A stretch of DNA of 37,430 nt from NCBI GenBank assembly GCA_017640445.1, contig JAEPQQ010000024.1, positions 5,347 through 42,776 on the forward strand, given 5' to 3'. The DNA is from Bacteroidia bacterium. Lineage in GTDB: Bacteria; Bacteroidota; Bacteroidia; NS11-12g; UBA9320. A model generated the notes under the pieces. The model was not told the DNA's origin, did no database searches, and saw only the letters and a program-made list of their open reading frames with translations. Shown piece by piece: positions 24,919 through 33,119 of the stretch (positions are counted from its first letter, which is position 1; each line of letters opens with the position of its first letter). The position numbers and the translations under genes are program-made.

Positions 24919-25691
24919 AGCCTTCCATGTTTGACTATTCTGGAGCTACACTTCCTGCGCTCCCCGTATATCACAACTGTATAAACACCACTGCTCAACC
25001 TCGAAACATCAATACCTGCATTCGTAATTACATCTTCGAGTACCACTGCGCCAACTGAATTGATTAAATAGACACGATAACCATCTACTGCCCCTTTAAA
25101 ATAAACCCGATCGGTTGTCGGGTTTGGAAATAGACCAATCTCCAGTTCTTCGGTACCACATAGGCAGTGAACGGATGCAAGCGCTGACTTCTTGTTCAAG
25201 CTTAAACTGTCAACAAAGAAACTCCCAACGTTATCGGAAGAGCTGTAAGCCACAACGGTAACGTAACTGGTTCGGGCAGGGGCTACCCTCTTTACCTTGA
25301 GCATTCTCCAATCGCCCCGTACTGCGGTTACCGTATTGGGATTGTCTATCATAAAAGAGTCCTTGTCCCAAAAACTAAGGTACAACCATGCCCTACCGGT
25401 GTTTAATTTAAACATCCCGGTAGCCGTAAATGTGTCTCCCTCGCATGCCGGCATCTTTCGTGAGCCGAGTCCAACACCGGCCCCCATTCCCATCCAACTA
25501 TCAGCAATCAGTACGCAATACTTGCCTGAATAGGAAGAGGTGGAATCCAGTGACACACCGGCTGTTCTGTGTGTAGCCGACCAACTGTGGGGAAAACCAT
25601 TTACCAAACTGTCGAGATTGTAATTTCTGAGGTCTTGGGCGCTGGTAAAAAAGTAACAACATGTAAAAAGGAAAATGATTAGTGGTTTCAT
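24915..25691 (-). CDS. T9SS type A secreted protein, small, CBM-like
   Basis: 258 residues. Signal peptide MKPLIIFLFTCCYFFTSAQ. The mature N-terminal ~150 residues look like a jelly-roll of the carbohydrate-binding (CBM4/9-like) type: FPHSWSATHRTAG, SSYSGKYCVLIADSW, GMFKLNTGRAWLYLSFWD and FFVDSLSLNK, the usual closing strand. A short spacer with two Cys (HCLCG) leads to a T9SS type A sorting domain (IGLFPNPTTDRVYFKG ... SGVYTVVIYGE). Carbohydrate binding is inferred from the fold pattern only. It is convergent with the GHMP kinase and lies between the two blocks of mevalonate genes. Own promoter at 25716-25723. Confidence 0.83.
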   Translation of the reverse strand: MKPLIIFLFTCCYFFTSAQDLRNYNLDSLVNGFPHSWSATHRTAGVSLDSTSSYSGKYCVLIADSWMGMGAGVGLGSRKMPACEGDTFTATGMFKLNTGRAWLYLSFWDKDSFMIDNPNTVTAVRGDWRMLKVKRVAPARTSYVTVVAYSSSDNVGSFFVDSLSLNKKSALASVHCLCGTEELEIGLFPNPTTDRVYFKGAVDGYRVYLINSVGAVVLEDVITNAGIDVSRLSSGVYTVVIYGERRKCSSRIVKHGRL

Positions 25692-25715
25692 GAAAGTTCC
25701 AGTGTTAATTCACTT

Positions 25716-25723
25716 CAAAGATA
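25716..25723 (-). promoter_or_regulatory. -7 element of the small T9SS gene
   Basis: The minus strand reads TATCTTTG, a perfect TAnnTTTG match, 24 nt before the ATG at 25691. No -33 TTG at normal spacing. Confidence 0.45.
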
Positions 25724-25737
25724 GGGAATCACTCAGT

Positions 25738-26400
25738 TTACTCTACCAGGGCATAGCCAAAACGCAATCCGACAAACCAGTTGGCCCTGGTCTCTTCTTC
25801 CAATGAATAATATCCCAAATACTCTGGAACATGGTTTCGTTTAATCATAGTTTCTTCAAATTCATTGACGTTCGAAAAATGCACATCTTCCCGAATCAGG
25901 CTCACCCCAGTATAACCATCCAAAAAGAATCTGGTCCGTCCCAACTTGAGGTTGTAGCCGAAGTAAAAGCTTCCAGCATGTACGTAATTCGACAGAGAAA
26001 TGGACTTTTGATAGGAACGAGCGTTAACCATGGGAAAAGTGGCAAGACTTTGATTGTGGAAATAACTGTACCCATATCCAATTCCGGTATAGAACCTGCT
26101 CGAATCGTTCATGTACACTTTGAAGTGCCCATTCGTAAAGTAACCACCTACCCGCGATGACGTTGACTGTACAAATGGTGATTTGTAGTATCGGCCAATT
26201 CGGGCATTGATGCTGGCATTGGGTATGATACGCATTTCGGCTCCAATATCCGCTGCACCGTTCTCGGCCAAAATAAATAAGGGAGTAATGGCTGTATTGA
26301 CAATTAACCGGGGCAACGAATCCGGTTCGGCTACACTGCCTAAAGCCGACTTAAACACTACGAGCAAACTCAGCGCACAGCAAAAATATCGAAGGGTCAT
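25738..26400 (-). CDS. Putative outer-membrane beta-barrel protein, unknown
   Basis: 220 residues. Signal peptide MTLRYFCCALSLLVVFKSALG. The mature part alternates short amphipathic strands with Tyr/Phe-rich turns (SINARIGRYYKSPF; RFYTGIGYGYSYFHN; GSFYFGYNLKLGRTRFFLDG; ANWFVGLRFGYALVE), the look of an 8-10-strand outer-membrane barrel. No family recognised. A weak promoter match (TACGTTTA, 7 of 8) lies 24 nt before the ATG. It is followed on the same strand by the small T9SS gene, 46 bp away, and diverges from mvaD with a 138-bp spacer. Confidence 0.7.
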   Translation of the reverse strand: MTLRYFCCALSLLVVFKSALGSVAEPDSLPRLIVNTAITPLFILAENGAADIGAEMRIIPNASINARIGRYYKSPFVQSTSSRVGGYFTNGHFKVYMNDSSRFYTGIGYGYSYFHNQSLATFPMVNARSYQKSISLSNYVHAGSFYFGYNLKLGRTRFFLDGYTGVSLIREDVHFSNVNEFEETMIKRNHVPEYLGYYSLEEETRANWFVGLRFGYALVE

Positions 26401-26538
26401 GATTGGTAAATTACACTATGTTAGTAAACGTATCATTTTGCACGAGAAGTATAAGTGGTCGATTTTAACCGATATGACTGAAAGGAATGTACGGTACTGG
26501 CTCCAATCCATCTCTGGTTGTTTATCTTCGCGCCTCCG

Positions 26539-27576
26539 ATGACAACAAGTACAAATTCAGGCAGAAGCAAATGGAAAAGTCCTTCCAACATTGCACTGGT
26601 AAAATACTGGGGTAAAAAGGGATTTCAGATTCCGAGTAACGCTAGTTTGAGTTTCACCCTATCCAATTGTCATACAATCACCGAGCTGGAGTGGGAAGCT
26701 TCAACGGAATTATCGGTTGAAGTTTTTTTTGAGGGAAGGAAAAACGAGGCCTTTGCCCCTAAGGTATTGTCCTTTTTCGAACATGTATCAAACGAGCACC
26801 CGGTGCTAAAGAACTACCGTTATAAGCTGCACACGGAAAACACCTTTCCGCACAGCAGTGGTATTGCCAGTTCTGCAAGTGGTATGAGCGCGTTGGCTCT
26901 TTGTGTTTGTAGCATGCTTGTTGAATTGGGAGGCACAATCCCGGATTTCTTCCAGGAAGCCAGTCACCTTGCACGGATTGGTAGTGGCAGTGCCAGTCGC
27001 TCGGTATATGGTGGTTTGGTTGAGTGGGGTATACACGACGATTATGACGGCAGTTCGGATCACTATGCTGTTCCTTATAAAAAGGCACACAACGTTTTCA
27101 ACAATTTTCAAGACACAATTCTGATTGTTCACGAAGGGCAAAAATCAGTTTCAAGCAGCATAGGACACGGCTTGTTGAACGATCACCCTCTTGCTGAGAG
27201 AAGGTTTGACATTGCTCAACAGAACATGGAAAAACTCAAGGAGATACTCGACTCGGGAGACCTTGACAAATTTGTAGAACTTGTTGAATTTGAAGCCCTT
27301 ATGCTTCATTCTCTTATGATGACATCGTCTCCGTCGTACATTCTTATGGAGCCCAACACCCTGGCCATCATTCAAAAAATCAGGGATTTTCGCAAACAAA
27401 ATGGCACACATATTACGTTTACTTTAGACGCGGGAGCCAATGTACATTTGCTCTATCCTGAAAAGGATATTGACATGGCTAAACAGCTGCTTGACAACGA
27501 GTTGGTTGGTCATTGTGTGAATGGCAAGTATATTTGTGATAATGTTGGCAATGGCCCAACGCAATTGGAATGTTAA
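26539..27576 (+). CDS. mvaD: Diphosphomevalonate decarboxylase
   Basis: ATP-dependent conversion of mevalonate 5-diphosphate to isopentenyl diphosphate. 345 residues from the ATG at 26539; the open frame extends 7 codons upstream, but an imperfect promoter element (TATCTTCG) ends 8 nt before this ATG. Motifs: SNIALVKYWGKK (16-27), which includes the substrate-binding Lys, the GHMP loop PHSSGIASSASG (104-115), RIGSGSASRSVYGG (146-159) and the catalytic Asp in TLDAGANVH (D297). The stop overlaps the mevalonate kinase start by 7 bp. First gene of a three-gene isoprenoid operon. Confidence 0.94.
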   Translation: MTTSTNSGRSKWKSPSNIALVKYWGKKGFQIPSNASLSFTLSNCHTITELEWEASTELSVEVFFEGRKNEAFAPKVLSFFEHVSNEHPVLKNYRYKLHTENTFPHSSGIASSASGMSALALCVCSMLVELGGTIPDFFQEASHLARIGSGSASRSVYGGLVEWGIHDDYDGSSDHYAVPYKKAHNVFNNFQDTILIVHEGQKSVSSSIGHGLLNDHPLAERRFDIAQQNMEKLKEILDSGDLDKFVELVEFEALMLHSLMMTSSPSYILMEPNTLAIIQKIRDFRKQNGTHITFTLDAGANVHLLYPEKDIDMAKQLLDNELVGHCVNGKYICDNVGNGPTQLEC

Positions 27577-28511
27577 AAGAATCACTTTTTTACGCCAAGA
27601 TTTTACTCTTCGGAGAGTATGGGATCATTCAGGACTCAATGGGTCTTTCCATTCCGTACAACTCATATAAGGGTAGTTTAAAATACAATCAGAAACTGGT
27701 TGGCGACAATCTTACGTCTAATCAACATCTTGATCGTTTCGGCCAATACCTGTGCGAGCTTTCCCTCAAGGGTGAATTACTGTTCACGTTCGATTTTGAG
27801 CGATTTGAGCGGGATGTGGCAGAGGGTATGACGTTCGACTCCAGTATCCCACAAGGGTTTGGTGTAGGGAGTTCCGGTGCATTAGTTGCTGCCATTTACA
27901 ACCAGTATGCGCTAAACCGAATTGGCTTTGAAAAAAAGCCTTCTAGTGAGCAAATTGCAACGCTCAAGCAGATATTTGGACAAATGGAAAGTTATTTCCA
28001 CGGAAAGAGTTCTGGCCTCGACCCATTGATCTGCTACCTGAATCTTCCAGTTCTTATCAAGTCGAAAGAAAACATGGGAACGGTTGGGATGCCCGATGCC
28101 GATAAGAATGGTAAAGGCGCTATTTTCCTGCTTAACAGCGGACAACCTGGAAAAACCGAACCAATGGTGAACATTTTCATGGAAAAGATGAAAAGTGAGG
28201 GTTTCCGTAACATGCTCAAACAAGAGTTTAAGAAGTACAACGACGCGTGTATTCAAGCCTTTTTGAAACGCGATATAAAACCGTTGTTCTCTAACCTTAA
28301 AATGTTGTCCAGCCTCTTGCTCAAGAACTTCTCCCCAATGATTCCAACGGTGTTTCACAAACTTTGGAAAGAGGGAATTGAAACCAACGCTTACTATCTT
28401 AAACTTTGCGGAAGTGGCGGTGGAGGATATTTTCTCGGCTTCACGGAAGACTTAAACGAAGCACAAAAGCGGTTGAAGGATTATCAACTTGAAGTTGTCT
28501 TTACATTCTAG
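27570..28511 (+). CDS. mvaK: Mevalonate kinase
   Basis: GHMP kinase that phosphorylates mevalonate. 313 residues. FYAKILLFGEYGIIQDSMGL at the N-terminus, phosphate-binding loop PQGFGVGSSGAL (94-105), the catalytic Asp in SSGLDPLICY (D151) and the C-terminal GSGGGGYFLGF motif. It overlaps mvaD by 7 bp, so translation is probably coupled, and the UbiA gene starts 2 bp after its stop. With the GYDIA-type kinase at 24019 and mvaD, it gives all steps from mevalonate to isopentenyl diphosphate if the GYDIA protein is the phosphomevalonate kinase. HMG-CoA synthase and reductase are not in the window. Confidence 0.92.
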   Translation: MLKESLFYAKILLFGEYGIIQDSMGLSIPYNSYKGSLKYNQKLVGDNLTSNQHLDRFGQYLCELSLKGELLFTFDFERFERDVAEGMTFDSSIPQGFGVGSSGALVAAIYNQYALNRIGFEKKPSSEQIATLKQIFGQMESYFHGKSSGLDPLICYLNLPVLIKSKENMGTVGMPDADKNGKGAIFLLNSGQPGKTEPMVNIFMEKMKSEGFRNMLKQEFKKYNDACIQAFLKRDIKPLFSNLKMLSSLLLKNFSPMIPTVFHKLWKEGIETNAYYLKLCGSGGGGYFLGFTEDLNEAQKRLKDYQLEVVFTF

Positions 28512-28513
28512 CC

Positions 28514-29395
28514 TTGGCCTTTCTAAGCCGAAAAAACCGATTACTCGTTGTTAAAATTCTTGGATTATTATCCATTATAAGGTGGCCTAATGTGTTGTTT
28601 ACGGCCCTGGCGCAATACGTCTCTGCCGTTTACATCTTTACGCCAAACAGATCACACTGGGACGTAATTAAGGATCCGGAACTTCACTTCATAGTAGCGG
28701 CAACAGCATTCATTGTAGCTGCTGGCTTTATCATTAATAGTTTTTACGATCTGGAAAAAGACCTGATTAACCGCCCACACAGAACATTGTTCGACCGCGT
28801 AGTTAGTAAAGAGTTTTGTCTGCGTATGTATTTCATTTTTAACGCGGTTGGTCTTGCATTTAGCTTACTTGCGTCGTGGCGGGTCTTAATCTTCTTTGCT
28901 GCCTTTATATTCTGGCTTTGGTTATACTCCCATAAACTCCAAAAAATCCCTGTCATCCGAGAGTTTACGGCGTCAATCCTGTCTGTAATTTCAGTTTTTA
29001 GTATTGCGCTGTACTACCAGCATGTCAGTTGGATGATTGTTCTTTTTGCCGCTACCGTTATCAGCGTACTGTTCAATCGCGAGCTGATCAAAGATCTCAA
29101 AAATCTGGACGGCGATCTGGCCGTTGGCAATCAGTCGATTACAACCAAGTGGGGTGCCAGAACCAGCAAAAATATTTTTGGTCTGGTGTCGATCGTAATC
29201 GTTGCAATCACCCTGTCGTTTTACCATTATAGTACTGCCAACTACAAAATGGGATACGTACTTTTTGTTAGTTTTTCCAGTCTCCTCGCCTGGGGAATTC
29301 TCACTACCACAAAAGGAAAAAAGAGCTTATTCTGGGCTCATCGCATATACAAGATTATGCTTGCAGGAGGTATTCTCTACCTCGTTATTATGTAG
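28514..29395 (+). CDS. UbiA-family prenyltransferase, DGGGP synthase-like
   Basis: Integral membrane prenyltransferase of 293 residues with about 8 hydrophobic segments, starting at a TTG 2 bp after mvaK. The two Asp-rich motifs are present: N75-x3-D79-x3-D83 (INSFYDLEKDLINRP) and D194/D199/D201 (KDLKNLDGDLAVGNQS). The sequence resembles the group annotated as geranylgeranylglycerol-phosphate geranylgeranyltransferase, the second ether-bond enzyme of archaeal lipids. FCB-group bacteria have been reported to carry such homologues. Alternatives are MenA-like or heme/quinone prenyltransferases. Cotranscription with mvaD-mvaK fits an isoprenoid diphosphate donor. The stop lies 4 bp from that of the convergent gene. 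Confidence 0.85.
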   Translation: MAFLSRKNRLLVVKILGLLSIIRWPNVLFTALAQYVSAVYIFTPNRSHWDVIKDPELHFIVAATAFIVAAGFIINSFYDLEKDLINRPHRTLFDRVVSKEFCLRMYFIFNAVGLAFSLLASWRVLIFFAAFIFWLWLYSHKLQKIPVIREFTASILSVISVFSIALYYQHVSWMIVLFAATVISVLFNRELIKDLKNLDGDLAVGNQSITTKWGARTSKNIFGLVSIVIVAITLSFYHYSTANYKMGYVLFVSFSSLLAWGILTTTKGKKSLFWAHRIYKIMLAGGILYLVIM

Positions 29396-29399
29396 GTCT

Positions 29400-29750
29400 T
29401 CACCCTTTGTTAAGTCCTCCGGAAAAAATGAGGGCCAGGCCTGTTAGAAAGGCCCCATACGCATACACACCGCCATCAGACATCACCCAGATTACAATGG
29501 ATGCAATAAATAACAACACACCATAAATCAAATTGCCCTTGTTTTCACCTCGGACTTCCTGATCCTCTATTTGTTGAATTGCTCTTCCAATTTCCACGGC
29601 TCGTTGTTTTTCTTCGTCGGGTTTAAAGTCGGCGCATTCAACTTGAAAATCAGCGGGTTGATCTGTAAGACCGCAAACAATGCCCAGGTTTGGATTGAAC
29701 TTTTGGTTCAGGCACACTTTGCAAAATTCCAGTTGTTCGGCTCTCGTCAT
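29400..29750 (-). CDS. Small Cys-rich (zinc-binding-like) membrane protein
   Basis: 116 residues. The N-terminus has a C10-x2-C13 pair with C26 and C39 (FCKVCLNQKF ... IVCGLT ... VECADF), a pattern that could bind one zinc ion. An acidic helical linker follows, then two transmembrane segments (about 72-90 and 94-112) and a short tail. Similar short proteins are, as I recall, common hypotheticals in Flavobacteriia; no function is known. It begins 15 bp after the beta-propeller T9SS gene stop and is the last gene of that minus-strand run, 4 bp from the convergent UbiA gene stop. Confidence 0.78.
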   Translation of the reverse strand: MTRAEQLEFCKVCLNQKFNPNLGIVCGLTDQPADFQVECADFKPDEEKQRAVEIGRAIQQIEDQEVRGENKGNLIYGVLLFIASIVIWVMSDGGVYAYGAFLTGLALIFSGGLNKG

Positions 29751-29765
29751 GCCGTGAACATAACA

Positions 29766-32159
29766 TCAACGATGCAGGATAACAAGTCGTTTGGCGTATT
29801 GACTTCCGGAATGGGTTGTTACATGAATCATGTACAAACCATCAGGAATATCAGCTACGCCTAATTCCTGTTGAGACAAGTCGTTCATTCTCAACGATTT
29901 TAGCTGTTTTCCACTTAACTCATGCAGACTTACTACATCAACCTTCTGACCTTGGTCGGAGATGACAATACGGTCGTTTGCCGGACTTGGGAAAATTCGA
30001 ACACCGACTGACTCCAGATCAGAAATTCCCAGCACAATCTCAAACTCCATTGTGTCGGATGTCCAGGAACATCCAGAGTCGGTTGAAATCGTAATGAAGC
30101 CATAGGGGTAATTGCCAAACAACAGAGAAAAGTCAACGTAACCCCATTCATTCATCGTATCAAACGAACGTCCAAACCAGGATGAATCACGATTAGCATT
30201 CATCAAGTATAGCTCACCTGTTAATCCTGAAGGCATTGACCCATTGATTTTGGCGGCTAAACCTACGTCGTCGGTTTGCAGTTGCATTGAATCGATCACA
30301 ACATTCCTTGGTGGCTCGTTATTGCTCAGTTTTAATCGGTCGGCAGAATGGCAACCGCCTCCGGTGGATACATCCACCTGATATTCGAATACCCCATACG
30401 AATCCGTTGAACGGAATATCGGCTCACGTCCCCGTGGATCATCGAGGTGATTATTGGGACTCCATACCACGGCATTCAACGAATCGGTTTCTACTGTAAG
30501 TTGCACGGAATCTCCAGCGCAAAGTTTTGTATATCTCCAATCAAGTTTTATTTCTGGCAAAGGGGTTACCCGCACATAAACTGAGTCGCTCCCTGTACAC
30601 CCCACGGAAGTGTCTTTCATTTCAACATGACACCATCGACTCACGGTATCCTTGAAGCGTGGATTTGAAACGGTTGAATCTAAGAGAGCGTCAGCCGGTG
30701 TCCACGCAAATGTGAACGGTCTGTCACTCACCCCGATGTAAGAAGTGTCACCAAAACACATCCAAACGGTGTCAAGGAGGTTATTGAGCTTTAGTTTAGG
30801 ATTTACGAATACCCGAACATCAACACTATCCTTGCAACCGTTCACCTGATCTACAGCATAAAATGTATATGAATGCACCCCGGTGTCTACCGAAGAAAAC
30901 ACGGGGTCAGAAACCGTGCTATCGGATAAGTTTCGAGAAGTGTTCCAACGGTATTCTTCCTGACTTCCACCCTTCATGCCGAGTTTGGCCATTGAACCCG
31001 AACAGACAGTAAGGTTATTAAACACTATGTTCTTTACGTCGGGCGCTTGTAATACGGTAATATCCATAGACGTACTGAAGAACTCAGGACTTGTTGACTT
31101 TATTCGGAATTTATGCCTGTTTCCATAGCTTCCTTTTCCCAGGAAACACATGATGTTAGATGGCACAGAGATCGTTGTAACCTGACCGGCTTCCGCTGCA
31201 TTTTTGAAATCTCCTGTTGAATCCGATATTTCAACAACGAAGCGATTTCCTGTATTATAGGTGCCAATCCCTTCAAAGGCGATGGACAGGTCTACATTAA
31301 ACGAATCACCTACGCAGCTTCTAACGGATGAAGCAGGTTCAAAGTAATGCAACTTATGAAACTCCATCTTATTACATAGATAGCAGAGCACTAACAACAA
31401 GTCTGTTTCCCGATTTACAATCATACCCGCAGGTTTGTTATACAGCGTAAGTTTAGTGAGGTTACCAAAGTTCTTATCCGTTTTATAGAGTTTGCTGTTC
31501 CCCCAATTGGTTAGATAATAGTTCCCCTCTTTGTCCTGTACAATACTATTTAAACTGTCAAGTCCGGGGTTTAACACCGTGGTAAATTTCCCGTTTGAAA
31601 GGTTAACACGGTAAACCTTAGCACTGTCTTCGTCTGATGTAACCAATAACTCACCATCATTATTAAACAAGAGCCCTTTAGGTCGGTTTATGCCAGAAGA
31701 CACCAAAGTAGAGTAAGTAGGAATATAAAACGGTGGTGGCCCAATTTTGCCTTTTAGAATCTTATCGGCTCCCACATCCGACAGGTAAAACACATCGGCG
31801 TCGGTTGGGTCAGGTGCAATGTCATTTATCTCAACAGCATTGGTTACGTTGTAGGCAACCAATTGCTTGAACGTTGCCAGGTTGAACACTACAATTCGGT
31901 TGCTATCCACTACCAACAGTCCCTTGTTTCCTGCTACGTTGGCCACAATAAGGTCGCGTGGATCCTTTAAGCCGGAAACAACCTTTGACACCTTATAGTT
32001 CGAATCCATTCGAACCACACTACCATCTCCGCGGTTGGTTATGTAATACGCCTTGTCGGCGGTATCGTACGCAATTCGATATGGGCGGTTATATTGACCC
32101 AGCGAAACCAGGTGTAACATCATTGCACAAGTGAAAGCCACTAAGGTTTTTGCGTTCAT
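29766..32159 (-). CDS. T9SS type A secreted protein with NHL/YncE-like beta-propeller
   Basis: 797 residues from the ATG at 32159, which gives a signal peptide (MNAKTLVAFTCAMMLHLVSLGQ); the frame stays open upstream into the reductase gene. Residues about 22-290 are six-bladed-propeller-like repeats (YITNRGDGSVVRMDSNYKVS; LLVTSDEDSAKVYRVNLS; YYLTNWGNSKLYKTDKNFG). Several Ig-like modules with paired Cys follow (VCSGSMAKLG; MCFGDTSYIG; LCAGDSVQLT). The last ~80 residues are a T9SS type A sorting domain (VRIFPSPANDRIVISD ... DGLYMIHVTTH ... KRLVILH). It begins 4 bp after the RmlD-like gene stop, so the two are cotranscribed. Ligand unknown. Confidence 0.85.
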   Translation of the reverse strand: MNAKTLVAFTCAMMLHLVSLGQYNRPYRIAYDTADKAYYITNRGDGSVVRMDSNYKVSKVVSGLKDPRDLIVANVAGNKGLLVVDSNRIVVFNLATFKQLVAYNVTNAVEINDIAPDPTDADVFYLSDVGADKILKGKIGPPPFYIPTYSTLVSSGINRPKGLLFNNDGELLVTSDEDSAKVYRVNLSNGKFTTVLNPGLDSLNSIVQDKEGNYYLTNWGNSKLYKTDKNFGNLTKLTLYNKPAGMIVNRETDLLLVLCYLCNKMEFHKLHYFEPASSVRSCVGDSFNVDLSIAFEGIGTYNTGNRFVVEISDSTGDFKNAAEAGQVTTISVPSNIMCFLGKGSYGNRHKFRIKSTSPEFFSTSMDITVLQAPDVKNIVFNNLTVCSGSMAKLGMKGGSQEEYRWNTSRNLSDSTVSDPVFSSVDTGVHSYTFYAVDQVNGCKDSVDVRVFVNPKLKLNNLLDTVWMCFGDTSYIGVSDRPFTFAWTPADALLDSTVSNPRFKDTVSRWCHVEMKDTSVGCTGSDSVYVRVTPLPEIKLDWRYTKLCAGDSVQLTVETDSLNAVVWSPNNHLDDPRGREPIFRSTDSYGVFEYQVDVSTGGGCHSADRLKLSNNEPPRNVVIDSMQLQTDDVGLAAKINGSMPSGLTGELYLMNANRDSSWFGRSFDTMNEWGYVDFSLLFGNYPYGFITISTDSGCSWTSDTMEFEIVLGISDLESVGVRIFPSPANDRIVISDQGQKVDVVSLHELSGKQLKSLRMNDLSQQELGVADIPDGLYMIHVTTHSGSQYAKRLVILHR

Positions 32160-32163
32160 AAGA

Positions 32164-33081
32164 TTATATCGTTGCTCGTTCGAATTGCTCATAAATAATA
32201 CGTATTCCTTCATCAAAGCTATGGGGTTCGTAGCCTAAAACACGTCTGCTTTTTGTCAAATCGAATCCTGTTACAGGGGGCCTTTTAGCAGGTTGATTGA
32301 GACTCTTGCTATCAATTCGGGATACGTTATCCATAGTAAGACCAAAATAGTTAGCCACGCGCTGCACCAATTCGTAGATATTCATTTGGTCTTTCCCTGA
32401 TATGTTAAAAACACCTTCTGCCCGTTGTTGTTCAATAAGATAGCAACCCAGTGCAAGGTCTTCGGCAAGTGTTGGCGACCTATATTGATCGTCTACTACG
32501 TTGATCTCCTTGCCTTTCGACAGGCTTTCACGAGCCCACAAAACAATGTTGCTTCTGCTCATGTCGGCTACCAGTCCATAAACCAAGACGGTACGCGCTA
32601 TTGCCCACGACCCTCCTGCGCTCCTGACCAACTGCTCGGCTCGAAGCTTTGAGTGGCCATATATACTTAATGGGCGGGGCTCATCTTCTTCTTTATAGGG
32701 ACCGTTCTCTCCATCGAAAATGAAATCCGTAGAAACGAATACGAAGTGTGCTCCAACCTTGTTTGCCGCGTTTACCAAATTGGCTACTGACTCAACATTG
32801 AGTCGTTCACACGCCTCGGGATCCAGCTCACAAGCGTCTACATTGGTCATGGCAGCCGTATGAATTATGGTATTCGGTGTGTGTCGAAGAATCACGTCTT
32901 CAATTTGTTGAGGGTCAAGGATATCCATCTCCACATACGTGTAATCTCCGGTGTTGGGGTTACGATTCTGTCCTCTTCCGGTAGCTACAACCGTTCTGTT
33001 CTTCTTCGAGACATACAGATCAACGAGTTTCTGCCCTAAGAGGCCGTTACTTCCTGTGATTAATACGACTTGGTTTTCCAT
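32164..33081 (-). CDS. RmlD-like NAD(P)-dependent sugar reductase (SDR family)
   Basis: 305 residues from the ATG at 33081; an in-frame TTG at 33090 is possible. Rossmann motif ITGSNGLLGQKL with glycines G10, G13 and G16, and catalytic Y141-x3-K145 (SIYGHSKLRAEQ). The segment STDFIFDGENGPYKEEDEPR is the hallmark of dTDP-4-dehydrorhamnose reductase relatives. RmlD reduces dTDP-4-keto-rhamnose; without rmlA, rmlB or rmlC nearby the substrate is uncertain, and MAT2B-type proteins share this fold. It lies between two T9SS cargo genes, 38 bp after the giant repeat gene and 4 bp before the propeller gene, which hints at a role in surface glycan supply (inference). Confidence 0.85.
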   Translation of the reverse strand: MENQVVLITGSNGLLGQKLVDLYVSKKNRTVVATGRGQNRNPNTGDYTYVEMDILDPQQIEDVILRHTPNTIIHTAAMTNVDACELDPEACERLNVESVANLVNAANKVGAHFVFVSTDFIFDGENGPYKEEDEPRPLSIYGHSKLRAEQLVRSAGGSWAIARTVLVYGLVADMSRSNIVLWARESLSKGKEINVVDDQYRSPTLAEDLALGCYLIEQQRAEGVFNISGKDQMNIYELVQRVANYFGLTMDNVSRIDSKSLNQPAKRPPVTGFDLTKSRRVLGYEPHSFDEGIRIIYEQFERATI

Positions 33082-33119
33082 GTCGTACAAAACACGTCAA
33101 AGATGTATGCAAAACCAAA

